64,000 bases of DNA from Bog-473 sp963736525 (GCA_963736525.1 CAVTPF010000023.1:39128-103127), one strand, 5' to 3'. Shown: positions 1 through 10,897, counted from the stretch's first letter. Program-made: numbers and translations. Notes: generated from the sequence alone by a model not told the origin.

Positions 1-714
1 GGAGAAGGTCTTGCCGCCCGAGGACACCGAGACGGTGCGCTCGTGCATGCCGGGCAACGTAGCCAGCGGGACGTGCACGCCGTCGAAGACCACGTGCTCG
101 TAGACCTCGTCGGTGACCGCCAAGAGGTCGTGAGCGCGGCACAGGTCGGCCACCTGCGCCAGCTCGTCAGGCGTGAAAACCTTCCCGGTCGGGTTGTGCG
201 GTGAATTGAGCAGGATCAGCCGCGTCCGCTCCCCGGCAGCGGCCGCGGCGAGCTCACCAGGGTCGAAGGACCAGTCGGGCGGGTGGAGCCGCACGAGCCG
301 CGGTACGGCGCCGGCCATGGCCGCACAGGCGGCGTAGGAGTCGTACATAGGCTCGAACATCACGACCTCGTCGCCCGGCTCGCACAGGGCGAGGATGGCC
401 GCGGCGACGCCCTCGGTGGCCCCGACGGTGACGAGCACCTCGGCCTCGGGGTCGAGGTCGATGCCGTACCAGGCGCGCTGGTGCTCGGCGACGGCGCGGC
501 GCAGCTCGGGGGTCCCGCTCCCCGGCGCATATTGGTTGCGACCCTCCCGGATGGCCGCCACGGCGATCTCCCGCAGCTCGTCGGGACCGTCGGTGTCGGG
601 GAAGCCCTGCCCCAGGTTCACCGAGCCCGTGGCGCTGGCCAGCTCGGACATGGTGGCGAAGATGGTCGAGGTGAACGGGCGCAGGCGCCGGGCCACGTAT
701 CCGTCCGCTGGCAC
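1..714 (-). CDS. PLP-dependent class I/II aminotransferase, C-terminus outside window
   Basis: This is a fold-type I aminotransferase of the aspartate/kynurenine/DapC-like group, which moves an amino group between an amino acid and a 2-oxo acid with pyridoxal phosphate. The visible part contains LGQGFPDTDGP near the N-terminus, the NSPHNPTGKVF motif, a TDEVYEH segment and SSGGKTFS, whose Lys is the expected PLP Schiff-base residue. The reading frame runs off the left edge, so the C-terminal third is missing. The start is placed at a GTG (VPADGYVARR); an in-frame ATG 60 bases further in (MSELASATG) is possible. It diverges from the EEP gene, with starts about 50 bp apart. Substrate cannot be told from the sequence. 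Confidence 0.85.
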   Translation of the reverse strand, partial: MPADGYVARRLRPFTSTIFATMSELASATGSVNLGQGFPDTDGPDELREIAVAAIREGRNQYAPGSGTPELRRAVAEHQRAWYGIDLDPEAEVLVTVGATEGVAAAILALCEPGDEVVMFEPMYDSYAACAAMAGAVPRLVRLHPPDWSFDPGELAAAAAGERTRLILLNSPHNPTGKVFTPDELAQVADLCRAHDLLAVTDEVYEHVVFDGVHVPLATLPGMHERTVSVSSGGKTFS

Positions 715-765
715 CGCGACGATCGTACCAACGACGATTCGGCGCGCCTATGGTCTGGGCGGACC

Positions 766-1629
766 GTGCTCAGCATCGCCAACTACAACATGCACTGCGG
801 TATGGACGGGTGGGGCCGGCCCTACGACTACGTCGCCGCGATCGCCGCGATCAATGCCGATGCGATCGCGCTCGAGGAAGCCTGGACGACCGACGGTGAC
901 GACCGCGGCGGCCAGGCCGCCGAGGTGGCCCGCGCCCTCGGGTACCAGGTCGTGGCCCACACCCTGGGCGAGGGCCGCCGCGTCCGGCCCCAGCCCGGCG
1001 CAGGTGACAGCTGGATCGCCCAGCCCAGCTGGCGCGACGCGAACAGGGCGCTCTACATGGACGGCGTGCGCCCCCTGTCGCACCGCGTCCAGGCGATGGA
1101 GCGGTGGCAGCAGGCCGAGCCCGGGTCGATGGAGATCGCCGTGCTCGTGCGCCGTGAGCTCCCGATGGAGGCGACCCGCGTCCTGCCCCTGCGCGCCCTG
1201 CGGGCCGACCCCCTGCGTCGGGCCGCCATCGTCGTCGATCTCACGGTGGAGGGACGACCCATCTCGGTGGCCGGCATCCACATGTCCCACCTGCTGTACG
1301 GCTCGCCCGTGCAGTTCTCCGAGCTGCGGCGCCGGCTGCGCACCGAGGCCCGGCCCGATGCCGTCCTGGCGGGGGACATGAACGCATGGGGGCCGCTCGT
1401 CCGGCTCTTCATGCGTGGTTGGCGTCGAGCCGTGCTCGGGAAGTCCTGGCCCGCCTGGCGTCCCCACAGCCAAATCGACCACATCCTCGTGCGCGGCGCC
1501 CTGCGCCCCGTCGCAGCCGCGGTGCTCCCACACGCCGGCTCGGACCACCGGCCGATCCGAGTGGAGCTCGAGGTGGGCCGCGCCAGGCGACGCTCCGACG
1601 TACCGGGTGTCCCCTCCAGACGGGGGTGA
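766..1629 (+). CDS. Endonuclease/exonuclease/phosphatase (EEP) superfamily protein
   Basis: The 287-residue product has the EEP metal-dependent phosphoesterase signature in order: SIANYNMH at the N-terminus, DAIALEEAW (metal-binding Glu), AGDMNAWG (Asp and Asn of the active site), QIDHIL, and GSDHRPI near the C-terminus (catalytic Asp-His). Members hydrolyse phosphodiester or phosphomonoester bonds in nucleic acids, lipids or small molecules, so the substrate is open. No signal peptide is visible, so it is probably cytoplasmic. The GTG start sits directly before the first core strand. The frame stays open far upstream, but that part is antisense to the aminotransferase and is not coding. Confidence 0.85.
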   Translation: MLSIANYNMHCGMDGWGRPYDYVAAIAAINADAIALEEAWTTDGDDRGGQAAEVARALGYQVVAHTLGEGRRVRPQPGAGDSWIAQPSWRDANRALYMDGVRPLSHRVQAMERWQQAEPGSMEIAVLVRRELPMEATRVLPLRALRADPLRRAAIVVDLTVEGRPISVAGIHMSHLLYGSPVQFSELRRRLRTEARPDAVLAGDMNAWGPLVRLFMRGWRRAVLGKSWPAWRPHSQIDHILVRGALRPVAAAVLPHAGSDHRPIRVELEVGRARRRSDVPGVPSRRG

Positions 1630-1754
1630 GCGCAGCCGTGCCGCCACGCCGCTGGTGGGCGGGGCTGTTCGGATCACTCCACCACTACCACCGCTCGTGG
1701 CTGGGAGACGACACGGTGGCGGCGTTCCGGCGGGAACGACGCGGCGGCCGGCGC

Positions 1755-2231
1755 ATGAGGCTGCCCCTCCTGGCCCTGGTGTGCGCGGCGGGCGTCGTCG
1801 CGGCTGCCTGCTCGGGCGGCGGGAGCAGGTCGCCGTCCGGCACCACCGGCACCACGCGGGTCGCGCCCGGGACGCCGCGGGCACTGCCGACCCTGGGCGT
1901 GACGGGTGCGTTCGGGCCCGCCGCCGTGGGGTTCGGGCAGGTGAAGCCGCACGAGATTTCGCTGGGCGGCGACCCCACCGGCGTGCTGACGGGCATCGTC
2001 TGGCGTTCCTGGGGCGGGAACCAGGCCACCGGAACGGGCACCAGCACCTACGTGGACCCGGGCCGGACGGTCGCCGAAGGGACCCAGGAGACGGCCACCG
2101 TCGTCGCCTTCGACCTCGGGAGCTGCCACGGTGCGCCCGCCTACCAGCAGGTGACGTGGTACTTCCCCCAACACGGCCAGACGCCGGCCGACAACGGTGG
2201 CAGCCCCATCGACGCCTGCACCGGACCCTGA
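1755..2231 (+). CDS. Small secreted lipoprotein, function unknown
   Basis: The 158-residue product starts MRLPLLALVCAAG and has a lipobox ending VVAAAC at about residue 20, followed by a low-complexity Gly/Ser/Thr linker. These predict export and lipid anchoring on the outer face of the membrane. The mature part has no recognised domain. It contains an isolated Cys pair (SCHGAP and DACTGP), a possible disulfide. The ATG was chosen because it places the hydrophobic segment at the N-terminus; the frame is open upstream. It follows the EEP gene by 125 bp on the same strand and may be expressed alone. Confidence 0.7.
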   Translation: MRLPLLALVCAAGVVAAACSGGGSRSPSGTTGTTRVAPGTPRALPTLGVTGAFGPAAVGFGQVKPHEISLGGDPTGVLTGIVWRSWGGNQATGTGTSTYVDPGRTVAEGTQETATVVAFDLGSCHGAPAYQQVTWYFPQHGQTPADNGGSPIDACTGP

Positions 2232-2263
2232 GGCGCGCCGGACGGCCCGGATGGGCGGCCGGA

Positions 2264-3979
2264 TTAGAGCGATGGTGGAGGCCCGGCGAACGCAGTGACC
2301 GCCGCGTCCACTGTCTGGTAGAAGTGGTCCTCGCCGATGCGCGCGGCGAGGCCGCTGCGCCGCAAGCTGTCGCGCAGGTGCACCCCGGCGCGCGCGATAC
2401 CAAAGGCGATGCCGTCACGCTCGCAACGGTCGAGAACCTGCTTCATGGCACGCGTCCCGGTGAAGTCGATGTCGGACATGCCGGGGGTGTCGAGGACGAA
2501 CCCCCGTACCGGTTTCGGAGCTTCCCGCAGCGTGACGTAGACCTCGTCGCGGAAGTGCATGGCGTTGGCGTACCAGATCGGCGTGGCGAAGAGCGCCACC
2601 ACGACCCCCGGCACCAGCTCGGCGCTGGGCTCGAGGTCCGGACGCTGCCAGCTGGTGCTGCCCGGAATGCGCCCCAGCACGTGCAACTGGGGGCGGGCGC
2701 TCACGCGGATGCGGTCGAGGATGGCCAGACCGACGGCAACGCCGATGCCCTGCTCCACCCCGACCAGCACGACGGCGAGGAGCGTGACGGTAGCGAGTCC
2801 GAACTCGAAGAGGTTGAAGCGGTAGATGGCGCCGAGCTCCTTCCCGTTGAAGAGCCGCAGCGCGATGTAAATCAAGATGGCCGCCAACGTGGCCAGTGGC
2901 ACATCCTTGAGAACGGTGGCCACGAGGATGAGGAGAACCAGGCAGGCGGCCGCGCCCAGGGCACCCGCTTGCGTGCGGCCGCCCGCCGCCGCGACGGCAC
3001 CCGTGCGGGGCGGGCTGGCGTTGACCGGAAAGGACCCCACCAGCCCGGCCAGGACGCTGCCGGCGCCCACACCGAGGAAGTCGCGGCCGACGTCGACGTC
3101 ATAGGCGCCCTGCTCCGCGAAGGCGCGTGTGGTCGCCGCCGTCTGCGTCACGACGACCAGCGCGACCACGGCTGCGAGCGGCGCCAGGCTCCCCAGGGTC
3201 GACCACGACACGCCCGTCAACCCGACGTGGGGTGCCCCGGTTGTGATGGGACCGAGGACGGCGACCCCGTGGGCCTGCAGGTCCAGGGCCCCCACCAACG
3301 CGGTGGAGACGACCATGCCGATCAGTGCACCGGGAATGCGGCGGTCGAGACGGGCACTGAGGAGCATGACGGACAGCACGCCGAGCCCGATGGCGAACGA
3401 CCAGCCGTTGACGTCGCCAAGGTGGGTGAGCACGTAGGCGACACGGTGCTGGTTCGAACCGGCCGTCGGGGGCAGGCCGAGGAAGTCGGGCAGCTGGTGG
3501 GCGATGATGATCACGGCCACCCCGGACAAGAAGCCGCTGACGATGGGCGTCGAGAGGAACTCGGCGATCCAGCCGAGGCGCAGGATGCTCACGAGCATGA
3601 CCATGAGGCCGACCATGACGGCGAGGATCGCCACGAGGTCGACGTAGCGCCCCGAACCCACGAGGGCGAAGGCCGACACACCGGCGGCGAAGAGGGGCGC
3701 GATCGTCGAGTCGGCGCCGACTGACATCTGCGGATTGGAGCCCAAGAGCGCGAAGAGGACCGTCCCGGCGACGAAGGCATAGAACCCGGTGATCGGGGGC
3801 ATGCCGGCGAGCCGGGATGTCGCGAGCTGCTCGGGGACCGCAATGACGAGCAGGGTGACGCCGGCCACCAGGTCCGCACCGGCCCATGCCCTCTGGTAGC
3901 CGTGCAACGAGGTGAACACGGGTGGCCGTCGCACCGCGCCATCATCGCCCACCCGGCGCATCCGCGGGATCGATCCCAT
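2264..3979 (-). CDS. SulP-family anion transporter with STAS domain
   Basis: The 571-residue membrane protein has the SulP layout. A short cytoplasmic N-terminus (HGYQRAWAGADLVAGV) is followed by ten or more hydrophobic segments including VIAVPEQLATSRLAGMPP and the ADSTIAPLFAAG region. The soluble C-terminal STAS domain covers about residues 440-560 (VVVALFATPIWYANA, DTPGMSDIDFTGTRAM). SulP proteins carry sulfate, bicarbonate or dicarboxylates by symport or exchange; STAS regulates transport. The length matches the family. It runs convergently toward the lipoprotein gene and diverges from the S1P-lyase-like gene. Sulfate is plausible given the sulfatase and sulfotransferase genes 10-20 kb away, but the substrate cannot be read from sequence. 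Confidence 0.88.
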   Translation of the reverse strand: MGSIPRMRRVGDDGAVRRPPVFTSLHGYQRAWAGADLVAGVTLLVIAVPEQLATSRLAGMPPITGFYAFVAGTVLFALLGSNPQMSVGADSTIAPLFAAGVSAFALVGSGRYVDLVAILAVMVGLMVMLVSILRLGWIAEFLSTPIVSGFLSGVAVIIIAHQLPDFLGLPPTAGSNQHRVAYVLTHLGDVNGWSFAIGLGVLSVMLLSARLDRRIPGALIGMVVSTALVGALDLQAHGVAVLGPITTGAPHVGLTGVSWSTLGSLAPLAAVVALVVVTQTAATTRAFAEQGAYDVDVGRDFLGVGAGSVLAGLVGSFPVNASPPRTGAVAAAGGRTQAGALGAAACLVLLILVATVLKDVPLATLAAILIYIALRLFNGKELGAIYRFNLFEFGLATVTLLAVVLVGVEQGIGVAVGLAILDRIRVSARPQLHVLGRIPGSTSWQRPDLEPSAELVPGVVVALFATPIWYANAMHFRDEVYVTLREAPKPVRGFVLDTPGMSDIDFTGTRAMKQVLDRCERDGIAFGIARAGVHLRDSLRRSGLAARIGEDHFYQTVDAAVTAFAGPPPSL

Positions 3980-4077
3980 CGAATCGATCCCATTGAATAG
4001 TCTCGGGTATGAGGGGCGACGCGCCGACGGCTGCAGCCGTCCGTGCCGCCCGCCCGCCCGAAGGAGGCTCCCACCCG

Positions 4078-5472
4078 ATGAGCGACTATCCCTACGCCGA
4101 CCGCTTCGCCATCAACCGCTCACTGCCGGACCGCGGCATGAGTCGCGAGGAGGTGCTCGCAGAGCTCCGCGCCATGGCGAGCGAGGAGGACGCGTTCTGG
4201 GAGACGGGAAAGTGCTCGGGCACGATGTACTGCGGAGACCATGACCACTACCACTTCATGAACGAGGCCTTCGGTTTGTTCGCCCACGTGAACGTCCTCC
4301 AGCGCGACATGTGCCCCAGCGCGACGAAGTTCGAGGCGGAGATCATCGCCATGACGCTGGGCTTGCACGCCGGCGGTGCGGCCGTGGCGGCCGGGGACGA
4401 ACCCTGCGGTCTGGTGACAACCGGAGGGACCGGGAGCATCCTGCACGCCATCTTGGCCTACCGAGACCATGCGGCCCAGGAGCGAGGCGTCGTCCGACCC
4501 AACGTGATAAAGCCCGAGACCGCGCACCCCGCCTTCGACAAGGCGTGCCATCTCTTCGGCGTGGAGCTTCGGCGCGCGCCGGTCGACCCGGTGACGACCC
4601 AGGTCGACGTGGACTGGGTGCGCGACCACGTCGACGACCAGACGGTCGCCCTCATCGGCTCGGCCTGTAACTACGGCTACGGCACCGTCGACCCGATCGG
4701 CGACCTCTCGGACGTCGCGCTCGAGCGCGGCATCGGACTTCACGTCGACGGCTGCCTCGGCGGGTTCATCCTGCCCTTCGGACGCGAATTGGGTTACGAC
4801 ATCCCTGCGTTCGACTACTCGGTGCCGGGCGTCACTTCCATATCCGCCGACACGCACAAGTATGGGTACGCGTTCAAGGGCTCGTCGGTCCTCAGCTTCC
4901 GCTCCAAGGCGCTGCGTCACGCGCAGTACTTCTACCTGACTGATTGGAGCGGCGGGAAGTACACCTCGCCGGGGATGGAGGGCTCGCGTTCGGGTGGCCT
5001 CATTGCCGCCACGTGGGCATCGATGGTGCACCTCGGCCACGCGGGGTACCTCGGGTACGCGCGACAGATCTTCGAGACGTCGTTCGCGATGCAGGAGGCG
5101 GTGACCGCGCACCCCGAGCTGCGGCTCGTCGGCCGGCCGACCTTCCTCTTCTCCTTCACCTCCGACGACTTCGACATCTACCACGTGAACGACTTCATGC
5201 GGACCAAGGGATGGCGCTTCAACGGGCAGCAGTACCCCAACGCGCTGCACATGGCGGTGACGCGGCCGCAAACACAACGGGGAGTGGTGGAGGAGTTCTC
5301 GGCCGACCTGGCGCAGGCAGTGGCCTACGCCCGGGAGCACGCAGACGAGGCGCCCCGGTCCGGGGCCATATACGGCGGCGTGACCGGCGGCATGACGGAG
5401 GAGGCGGACGAGTTCATCCGATCGGTCATGGCCGACATGCTCGACGGGCAATCATCCATCCCGACCACGTGA
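4078..5472 (+). CDS. Sphingosine-1-phosphate-lyase-like PLP enzyme
   Basis: The 464-residue product belongs to the group II PLP decarboxylase family, closest by eye to sphingosine-1-phosphate lyase. Landmarks are TTGGTGSILHAILAYRDH, a cofactor-binding HVDGCLGGF, and SADTHKYGYAFKGSS, where Lys261 should form the PLP Schiff base. The last motif is nearly the eukaryotic lyase motif. The reaction would cleave a phosphorylated long-chain base into fatty aldehyde and phosphoethanolamine, but a bacterial homologue may act on another amine or amino acid. The ATG is supported by AAGGAGG 11 bases upstream. The stop overlaps the GTG of the next gene (GTGA), indicating translational coupling. A sphingolipid enzyme is unusual in actinobacteria. 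Confidence 0.82.
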   Translation: MSDYPYADRFAINRSLPDRGMSREEVLAELRAMASEEDAFWETGKCSGTMYCGDHDHYHFMNEAFGLFAHVNVLQRDMCPSATKFEAEIIAMTLGLHAGGAAVAAGDEPCGLVTTGGTGSILHAILAYRDHAAQERGVVRPNVIKPETAHPAFDKACHLFGVELRRAPVDPVTTQVDVDWVRDHVDDQTVALIGSACNYGYGTVDPIGDLSDVALERGIGLHVDGCLGGFILPFGRELGYDIPAFDYSVPGVTSISADTHKYGYAFKGSSVLSFRSKALRHAQYFYLTDWSGGKYTSPGMEGSRSGGLIAATWASMVHLGHAGYLGYARQIFETSFAMQEAVTAHPELRLVGRPTFLFSFTSDDFDIYHVNDFMRTKGWRFNGQQYPNALHMAVTRPQTQRGVVEEFSADLAQAVAYAREHADEAPRSGAIYGGVTGGMTEEADEFIRSVMADMLDGQSSIPTT

Positions 5473-6071
5473 GACCCGACGGCGGCTCCCCCACCGAGTG
5501 GGTCGACGGCTGCGTGGCCGCGCAGGCGGCGCTCGGCGCCACGCTGGCCCGGCTCGACGACGCCGTGGTGCACCGAGCGAGCCTGCTGCCCGGCTGGACC
5601 GTCGGCCACGTCCTCACCCATATCGCCCGGAACGCGGACAGCGTGGTGTGGCGGCTGGAGGGCGCAGCCCGGGGTGAGCAGCGCGATCAGTACCCCGGTG
5701 GACTGGAGCAGCGAACGGCGGACATCGAGGCGGGCGCCGGACGTCCTGCCGCCGAACTTGCCCTGGACGTGCAACGGACCTCCATCGCCGTCGAGCGCGT
5801 CATGCGCACGCTTCCCGACGCGGCGTGGGATGCTCCCTCCCGCACGTCGCGTGGCGTGGTGGAGAGCTCGCGCGACGCCGTGCTGTCCCGCTGGCGCGAG
5901 GTGGTGATCCACCACGGCGACCTCGGCCTCGGCCCGGTCCCGTTCCCACCCGAGCTGCTGGCAGCCTGGCTGCCGCGGGAGCTGCCGCGCCTGGCCGAGC
6001 GGACCGACCCGTCCCGGCTGCTGGCATGGGTCATCGGGCGCGGCGACCCGCCGGTCCTGACGGCCTGGTAG
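5469..6071 (+). CDS. Maleylpyruvate-isomerase-family (mycothiol-dependent type) protein
   Basis: The 200-residue product starts with an MDMPI/DinB-like four-helix domain. Its hallmark is LPGWTVGHVLTHIARNADS at about residues 38-56, whose His is one of the usual metal ligands; a second His pair lies in VVIHHGDLG. Family members use mycothiol or act as metal-dependent thiol transferases/isomerases. Many are uncharacterised. The GTG start overlaps the stop of the S1P-lyase-like gene by 4 bp, so the two are co-translated and probably act in one pathway, for example handling the reactive aldehyde product. That link is inference. A paralogous protein closes the operon at 27 kb. Confidence 0.75.
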   Translation: MRPDGGSPTEWVDGCVAAQAALGATLARLDDAVVHRASLLPGWTVGHVLTHIARNADSVVWRLEGAARGEQRDQYPGGLEQRTADIEAGAGRPAAELALDVQRTSIAVERVMRTLPDAAWDAPSRTSRGVVESSRDAVLSRWREVVIHHGDLGLGPVPFPPELLAAWLPRELPRLAERTDPSRLLAWVIGRGDPPVLTAW

Positions 6072-6094
6072 CGGCCGCACCGGCGGACCGTCCG

Positions 6095-7105
6095 CTAACC
6101 GGAGACGAATGCGTTGCCGGCCCGATCCACCGCGACGCAGGAGGTGGTGGTGGGGCACGAGATGCTCGTCAGGGGGTGACCGCTGTCGATCAGGGTGCCG
6201 GCGCTCCACGTCGTCCCATTCCACGCGAACACCCTGCCGATGGAATCGACGGCACGGCAGAAGGTCGTGGTGGGGCACGAGACACCGGTGAGCCCCGACG
6301 CGTTCGTGCCGGTGAGCGGCGGCTCGGTCGCGATCGACGCCGGCGAGGTGAAACCGATCCCGTTCCAGGTCACGACGTCACCGTTGCTGTCGACCAGCAT
6401 GCAGAAGGAGGCGGAGGCGCACGAGACGGAGTTCAGCTGGCCCTGGGTGTCGACGTCGTCAGGCTGGGTCCAGGTGTGGCCGTCCCAGACCGAGGGTCCG
6501 CCCTCCGCGGCGACGCAGAACAGTGGGGAGACGCACGAGATCTGGTTGGCGGCACCCCATGCGCCGAGGTTGCCCGACCAGCCCGTCCCCTCGAACCGGA
6601 AGGAATTGCCCTCCCCGTCGATCGTGATGCAGAAGCTCGGCCCGGTGCAGTCGACGGCGGTGATGCCCTGGGCGGCCGGGAGGGTGGTCGGGGCCGACCA
6701 GGCCGACCCGTCGAAGAACGCGACCTGGTTCAGATTGGGCGCGGCGGCGCAAAAGGTCGCGCTCGCGCACGATAGGTAGGAAGCACCCTGGGGCGACGAG
6801 CCCGGCACGGCAGGCCCGAGCGCGGTGACCTTGTCGAGGAACAGCCGGTACGTCTGCCCGGTCACCGACCCGGCGAAGCAGGTGCCGGGCGCCGGACACG
6901 ACACGACCGACAGGTCGGCGCCGGGGGCGACGGGGACCCTGGACCAGGTGCCCGCCGCCGGCGCCGTTGTCGTCGTCGTACGCGCGCCCGACGTGCTGGG
7001 GGCGCTCGAGCTCCCCGGCGTGCCGGCGCAACCGGCCACCACCAGGGAGGCGGCTACGGCGATCACCGCACCGAGCGGTCCCGCCCGCCCGCGCACCGCG
7101 CGCAC
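6095..7105 (-). CDS. Secreted lipoprotein with Cys-pair beta-propeller-like repeats
   Basis: The 336-residue product has a signal segment (LGAVIAVAASLVVAGC) ending in a lipobox, a Ser/Thr-rich linker (TTTTTAPAAG), then about seven repeats of 35-45 residues. The repeats share the pattern V-S-C-x5-6-F-C followed by a W-N-G or W-D-G turn, such as SCPTTTFCRAVD and VFAWNGTTWS. Each repeat keeps two Cys five or six residues apart, suggesting one disulfide per blade of an extracellular beta-propeller. The GTG start overlaps the stop codon of the AsnC-type gene by one base; an earlier in-frame GTG at 7156 is less likely. The large secreted protein at 19.7-21.8 kb carries the same kind of repeat. Confidence 0.75.
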   Translation of the reverse strand: MRAVRGRAGPLGAVIAVAASLVVAGCAGTPGSSSAPSTSGARTTTTTAPAAGTWSRVPVAPGADLSVVSCPAPGTCFAGSVTGQTYRLFLDKVTALGPAVPGSSPQGASYLSCASATFCAAAPNLNQVAFFDGSAWSAPTTLPAAQGITAVDCTGPSFCITIDGEGNSFRFEGTGWSGNLGAWGAANQISCVSPLFCVAAEGGPSVWDGHTWTQPDDVDTQGQLNSVSCASASFCMLVDSNGDVVTWNGIGFTSPASIATEPPLTGTNASGLTGVSCPTTTFCRAVDSIGRVFAWNGTTWSAGTLIDSGHPLTSISCPTTTSCVAVDRAGNAFVSG

Positions 7106-7584
7106 TACTGCTGGGCCGGGAGCCCGTTCGCCTCGAGGGCGCGGTGGCGCGACCACGTGTCCAGCACGATGAGGGTCTTGGTGCCGGTCACGCGGCCGCG
7201 GCGTCGCAACTGCTCAATGACCTGTCCGAGACGCTCGACGTCGGGAACCTGAAGCCAGACGAGCGCGTCGGGGTCGCCCGCGGTCGTGAACACGGCCTGC
7301 ACCTCCGACAGCTGCATGGCCGTCTCCTTGATCTCCCGCAGGTCGGCGGTGCCGGCGAACCTGACCTCGGTGAAGGCCTGGATCGGTCGCCCCGCCTTCC
7401 GGTGGTCGACCACGACGGTGTAGCCGGCGATGACGCCCGTGCGCTCCAGGCGCTCGATGCGCCGGGTGACCGCGGACGCGGACAGCGAGACCTGTTCCCC
7501 GATGTCGGCCATCGTGCGGCGCGCATTTTGCGACAGCAACTCGATGATGTGGTGATCGATCGGATCAAGCTCCTCTGTTCCCAT
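7105..7584 (-). CDS. AsnC/Lrp-family transcriptional regulator
   Basis: The 159-residue product has the family layout. An N-terminal winged helix (DPIDHHIIELLSQNARRTMADIGEQV, with SASAVTRRIERLERTGVIAGY as recognition part) is followed by a RAM domain (QAFTEVRF, VQAVFTTAGDPDALVWLQV). Such regulators bind DNA as multimers and sense amino acids or related small molecules. The C-terminus DTWSRHRALEANGL resembles actinobacterial Lrp proteins. It is co-directional with the lipoprotein gene and overlaps it by one base. The target is unknown; the divergent or neighbouring aminotransferase and methyltransferase are candidates only by proximity. Confidence 0.9.
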   Translation of the reverse strand: MGTEELDPIDHHIIELLSQNARRTMADIGEQVSLSASAVTRRIERLERTGVIAGYTVVVDHRKAGRPIQAFTEVRFAGTADLREIKETAMQLSEVQAVFTTAGDPDALVWLQVPDVERLGQVIEQLRRRGRVTGTKTLIVLDTWSRHRALEANGLPAQQ

Positions 7585-7661
7585 GGATGGAAGCCTAACG
7601 AAAGCGACTTGTCCTGCACGATCAGTGCACCGAAGTCGGCGGGAGTTGCTGCTCCGTTGCG

Positions 7662-8267
7662 TCAGCCGGGGGGCGGAGCCGTCGTTGGCGCGTCCCGGCG
7701 GTGGACCGACACGGCGTACCGTCCGGGCGGAACGAAGGGTGCGCGGTCCCAGGTCGACCAGCGGTCCTCGAGCACGAGTCCGGCGCGAGCCGCCAGGGCG
7801 TCGTGCTCGGCGGGGCCAAAACCCCCGGGATGGACGGAGTACCCCGCAACGAGGCGGCCGCCGGGCGCCAGCCAGCGCGCCGCGTTGGCGATGACGCGCC
7901 CCTGCGTGCCGGGCGGGACGAAGATGAGGACGTTGCCGGCCATCACCACGACGTCGAAGGAGCGCCCGGGATCGAGCCCGGGATCGGTCAGATCGCCCTC
8001 GATCCACGTGAGGTCGGGCGCTTTGGTGCGTGCCGTCGCCAACATGGCCGGGTCGATGTCGACACCCACGACGGGATGGCCGCGCCGGCTGAGCTCTATG
8101 GCGACCCGGCCGGTTCCGCAACCCGCATCGAGGACCGACCCCGGTCCGTAGGAGTCGACCAGCGTCGCCTCCCCGTGCACGTCCATTCCGGCCGAGGCGA
8201 GGTCGTCGAAGCGCCGGTCGTACGAGGCACCTCGGGGGACGTCGCTCTCCTGCCATGGGTCGGGCAT
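7662..8267 (-). CDS. Class I SAM-dependent methyltransferase
   Basis: The 201-residue product carries motif I of class I methyltransferases as VLDAGCGTGRVAIEL (about residues 45-59). An acidic residue follows at the end of strand beta-2 (GVDIDPAML), then FDVVVMAGNVLIFV (motif IV region) and LAPGGRLVAGY (motif VI region). It should transfer a methyl group from S-adenosylmethionine to a small molecule; nothing identifies the acceptor. The ATG start gives MPDPWQESD, a short N-terminal cap before the Rossmann fold. The gene stands alone, 77 bp upstream of the AsnC-type gene on the same strand, and diverges from the NRDE gene. Confidence 0.85.
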   Translation of the reverse strand: MPDPWQESDVPRGASYDRRFDDLASAGMDVHGEATLVDSYGPGSVLDAGCGTGRVAIELSRRGHPVVGVDIDPAMLATARTKAPDLTWIEGDLTDPGLDPGRSFDVVVMAGNVLIFVPPGTQGRVIANAARWLAPGGRLVAGYSVHPGGFGPAEHDALAARAGLVLEDRWSTWDRAPFVPPGRYAVSVHRRDAPTTAPPPG

Positions 8268-8440
8268 GGGTTACGGGATGGGACGGTGGGACGTGTCCAG
8301 CCCGAACCACGGCATGGAGCCCTTCACCGAGAGACGCTGCGGCGAGTCCGCATACCGAACGGTAGCCCGCGCCCCGCCGGCGCGGGTGCACGTCGGCCGA
8401 CAGCCGGACCGGAGGCGGCGCATCGGTAGGGTGATCCTTC

Positions 8441-9204
8441 GTGTGCCTCCTCGTGGTCTCTTCGCGAACGGTGTCGGGTGAACCCCTGATCGTGGGGGCC
8501 AACCGCGATGAGATCCTGGAGCGGCCCGCGACCGCGATCACCGTGCTTGACGAGGGGCCGCCCCGAGTGCTCGGTGGGCGCGACGAGCTGTCGGGCGGGA
8601 CCTGGTTGGCTGTGAACGAGTTCGGCGTGTGCGCCGGCCTCACCAACCAGCCACTGGGGGAGGCCAAGGACCTGTCGAAGCGGTCCCGCGGCGAGTTGCC
8701 CCTGGCGCTGGCACGCCATGCGACAGCCGCGCAGGCCGTCGAGGCGTTCCTGCGGTCCTTCCGCCCGCAGGACTACAACGGATCGTGGCTCCTCGTAGGC
8801 GATCGCACCGGACTGTTCTTCGTCGACTTCACCGGCCTGGTCGACCCGGTCGCGGTTGCGCTGCCGCCGGGGACCTACGTGCTGGAGAACCGCGCGCTGG
8901 ACGAGCCGTCGCGCAAGGTCGACATGGTACGGGAGGCGGTCGACAACCCTGGCGACGGGGACGCGGCGGCGGAGGCCTTCCGCCGCGTCCTGACCGACCA
9001 CCGGATCCCCGAGGGTGACGAGCGCCCCAATGCGGCCAACTGTGTGCACCTCGAGTCCTTCGGGACGCGTTCCTCGTGCATCGTGCGGGTGCCCGCTGGG
9101 ACCGGCCTTCCGAGGGTGTGGGTGGCCGCTGGGCCTCCATGCGCGACGCCGTACGAGGATGCGGCCGGTCTGTGGGCAGACCGGATCGCCCCCGCATCCG
9201 GAGC

Positions 9205-9229
<25 letters not shown>
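8441..9229 (+). CDS. NRDE family protein (TANGO2-like)
   Basis: The 262-residue product begins MCLLVVSS and contains the family-defining Asn-Arg-Asp-Glu as GANRDEILERPA at about residues 20-31. The Cys at position 2 is conserved in the family and resembles the N-terminal nucleophile of Ntn hydrolases. Human TANGO2 is linked to lipid or haem homeostasis, but the biochemical role in bacteria is unsettled. The GTG start is fixed by the conserved second-position Cys. The last 25 bases overlap the end of the convergent EttA gene, so a shared termination zone is likely. Confidence 0.85.
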
Positions 9230-10884
<1,655 letters not shown>

Positions 10885-10897
10885 GGCGAGCGATCCC

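Noticed and set aside
1415..3724. A 769-codon open frame on the plus strand
   Set aside because: It is antisense to the SulP gene and the preceding lipoprotein; its translation is low-complexity, rich in Arg, Gly, Asp and His, with no domain. High GC creates such frames.
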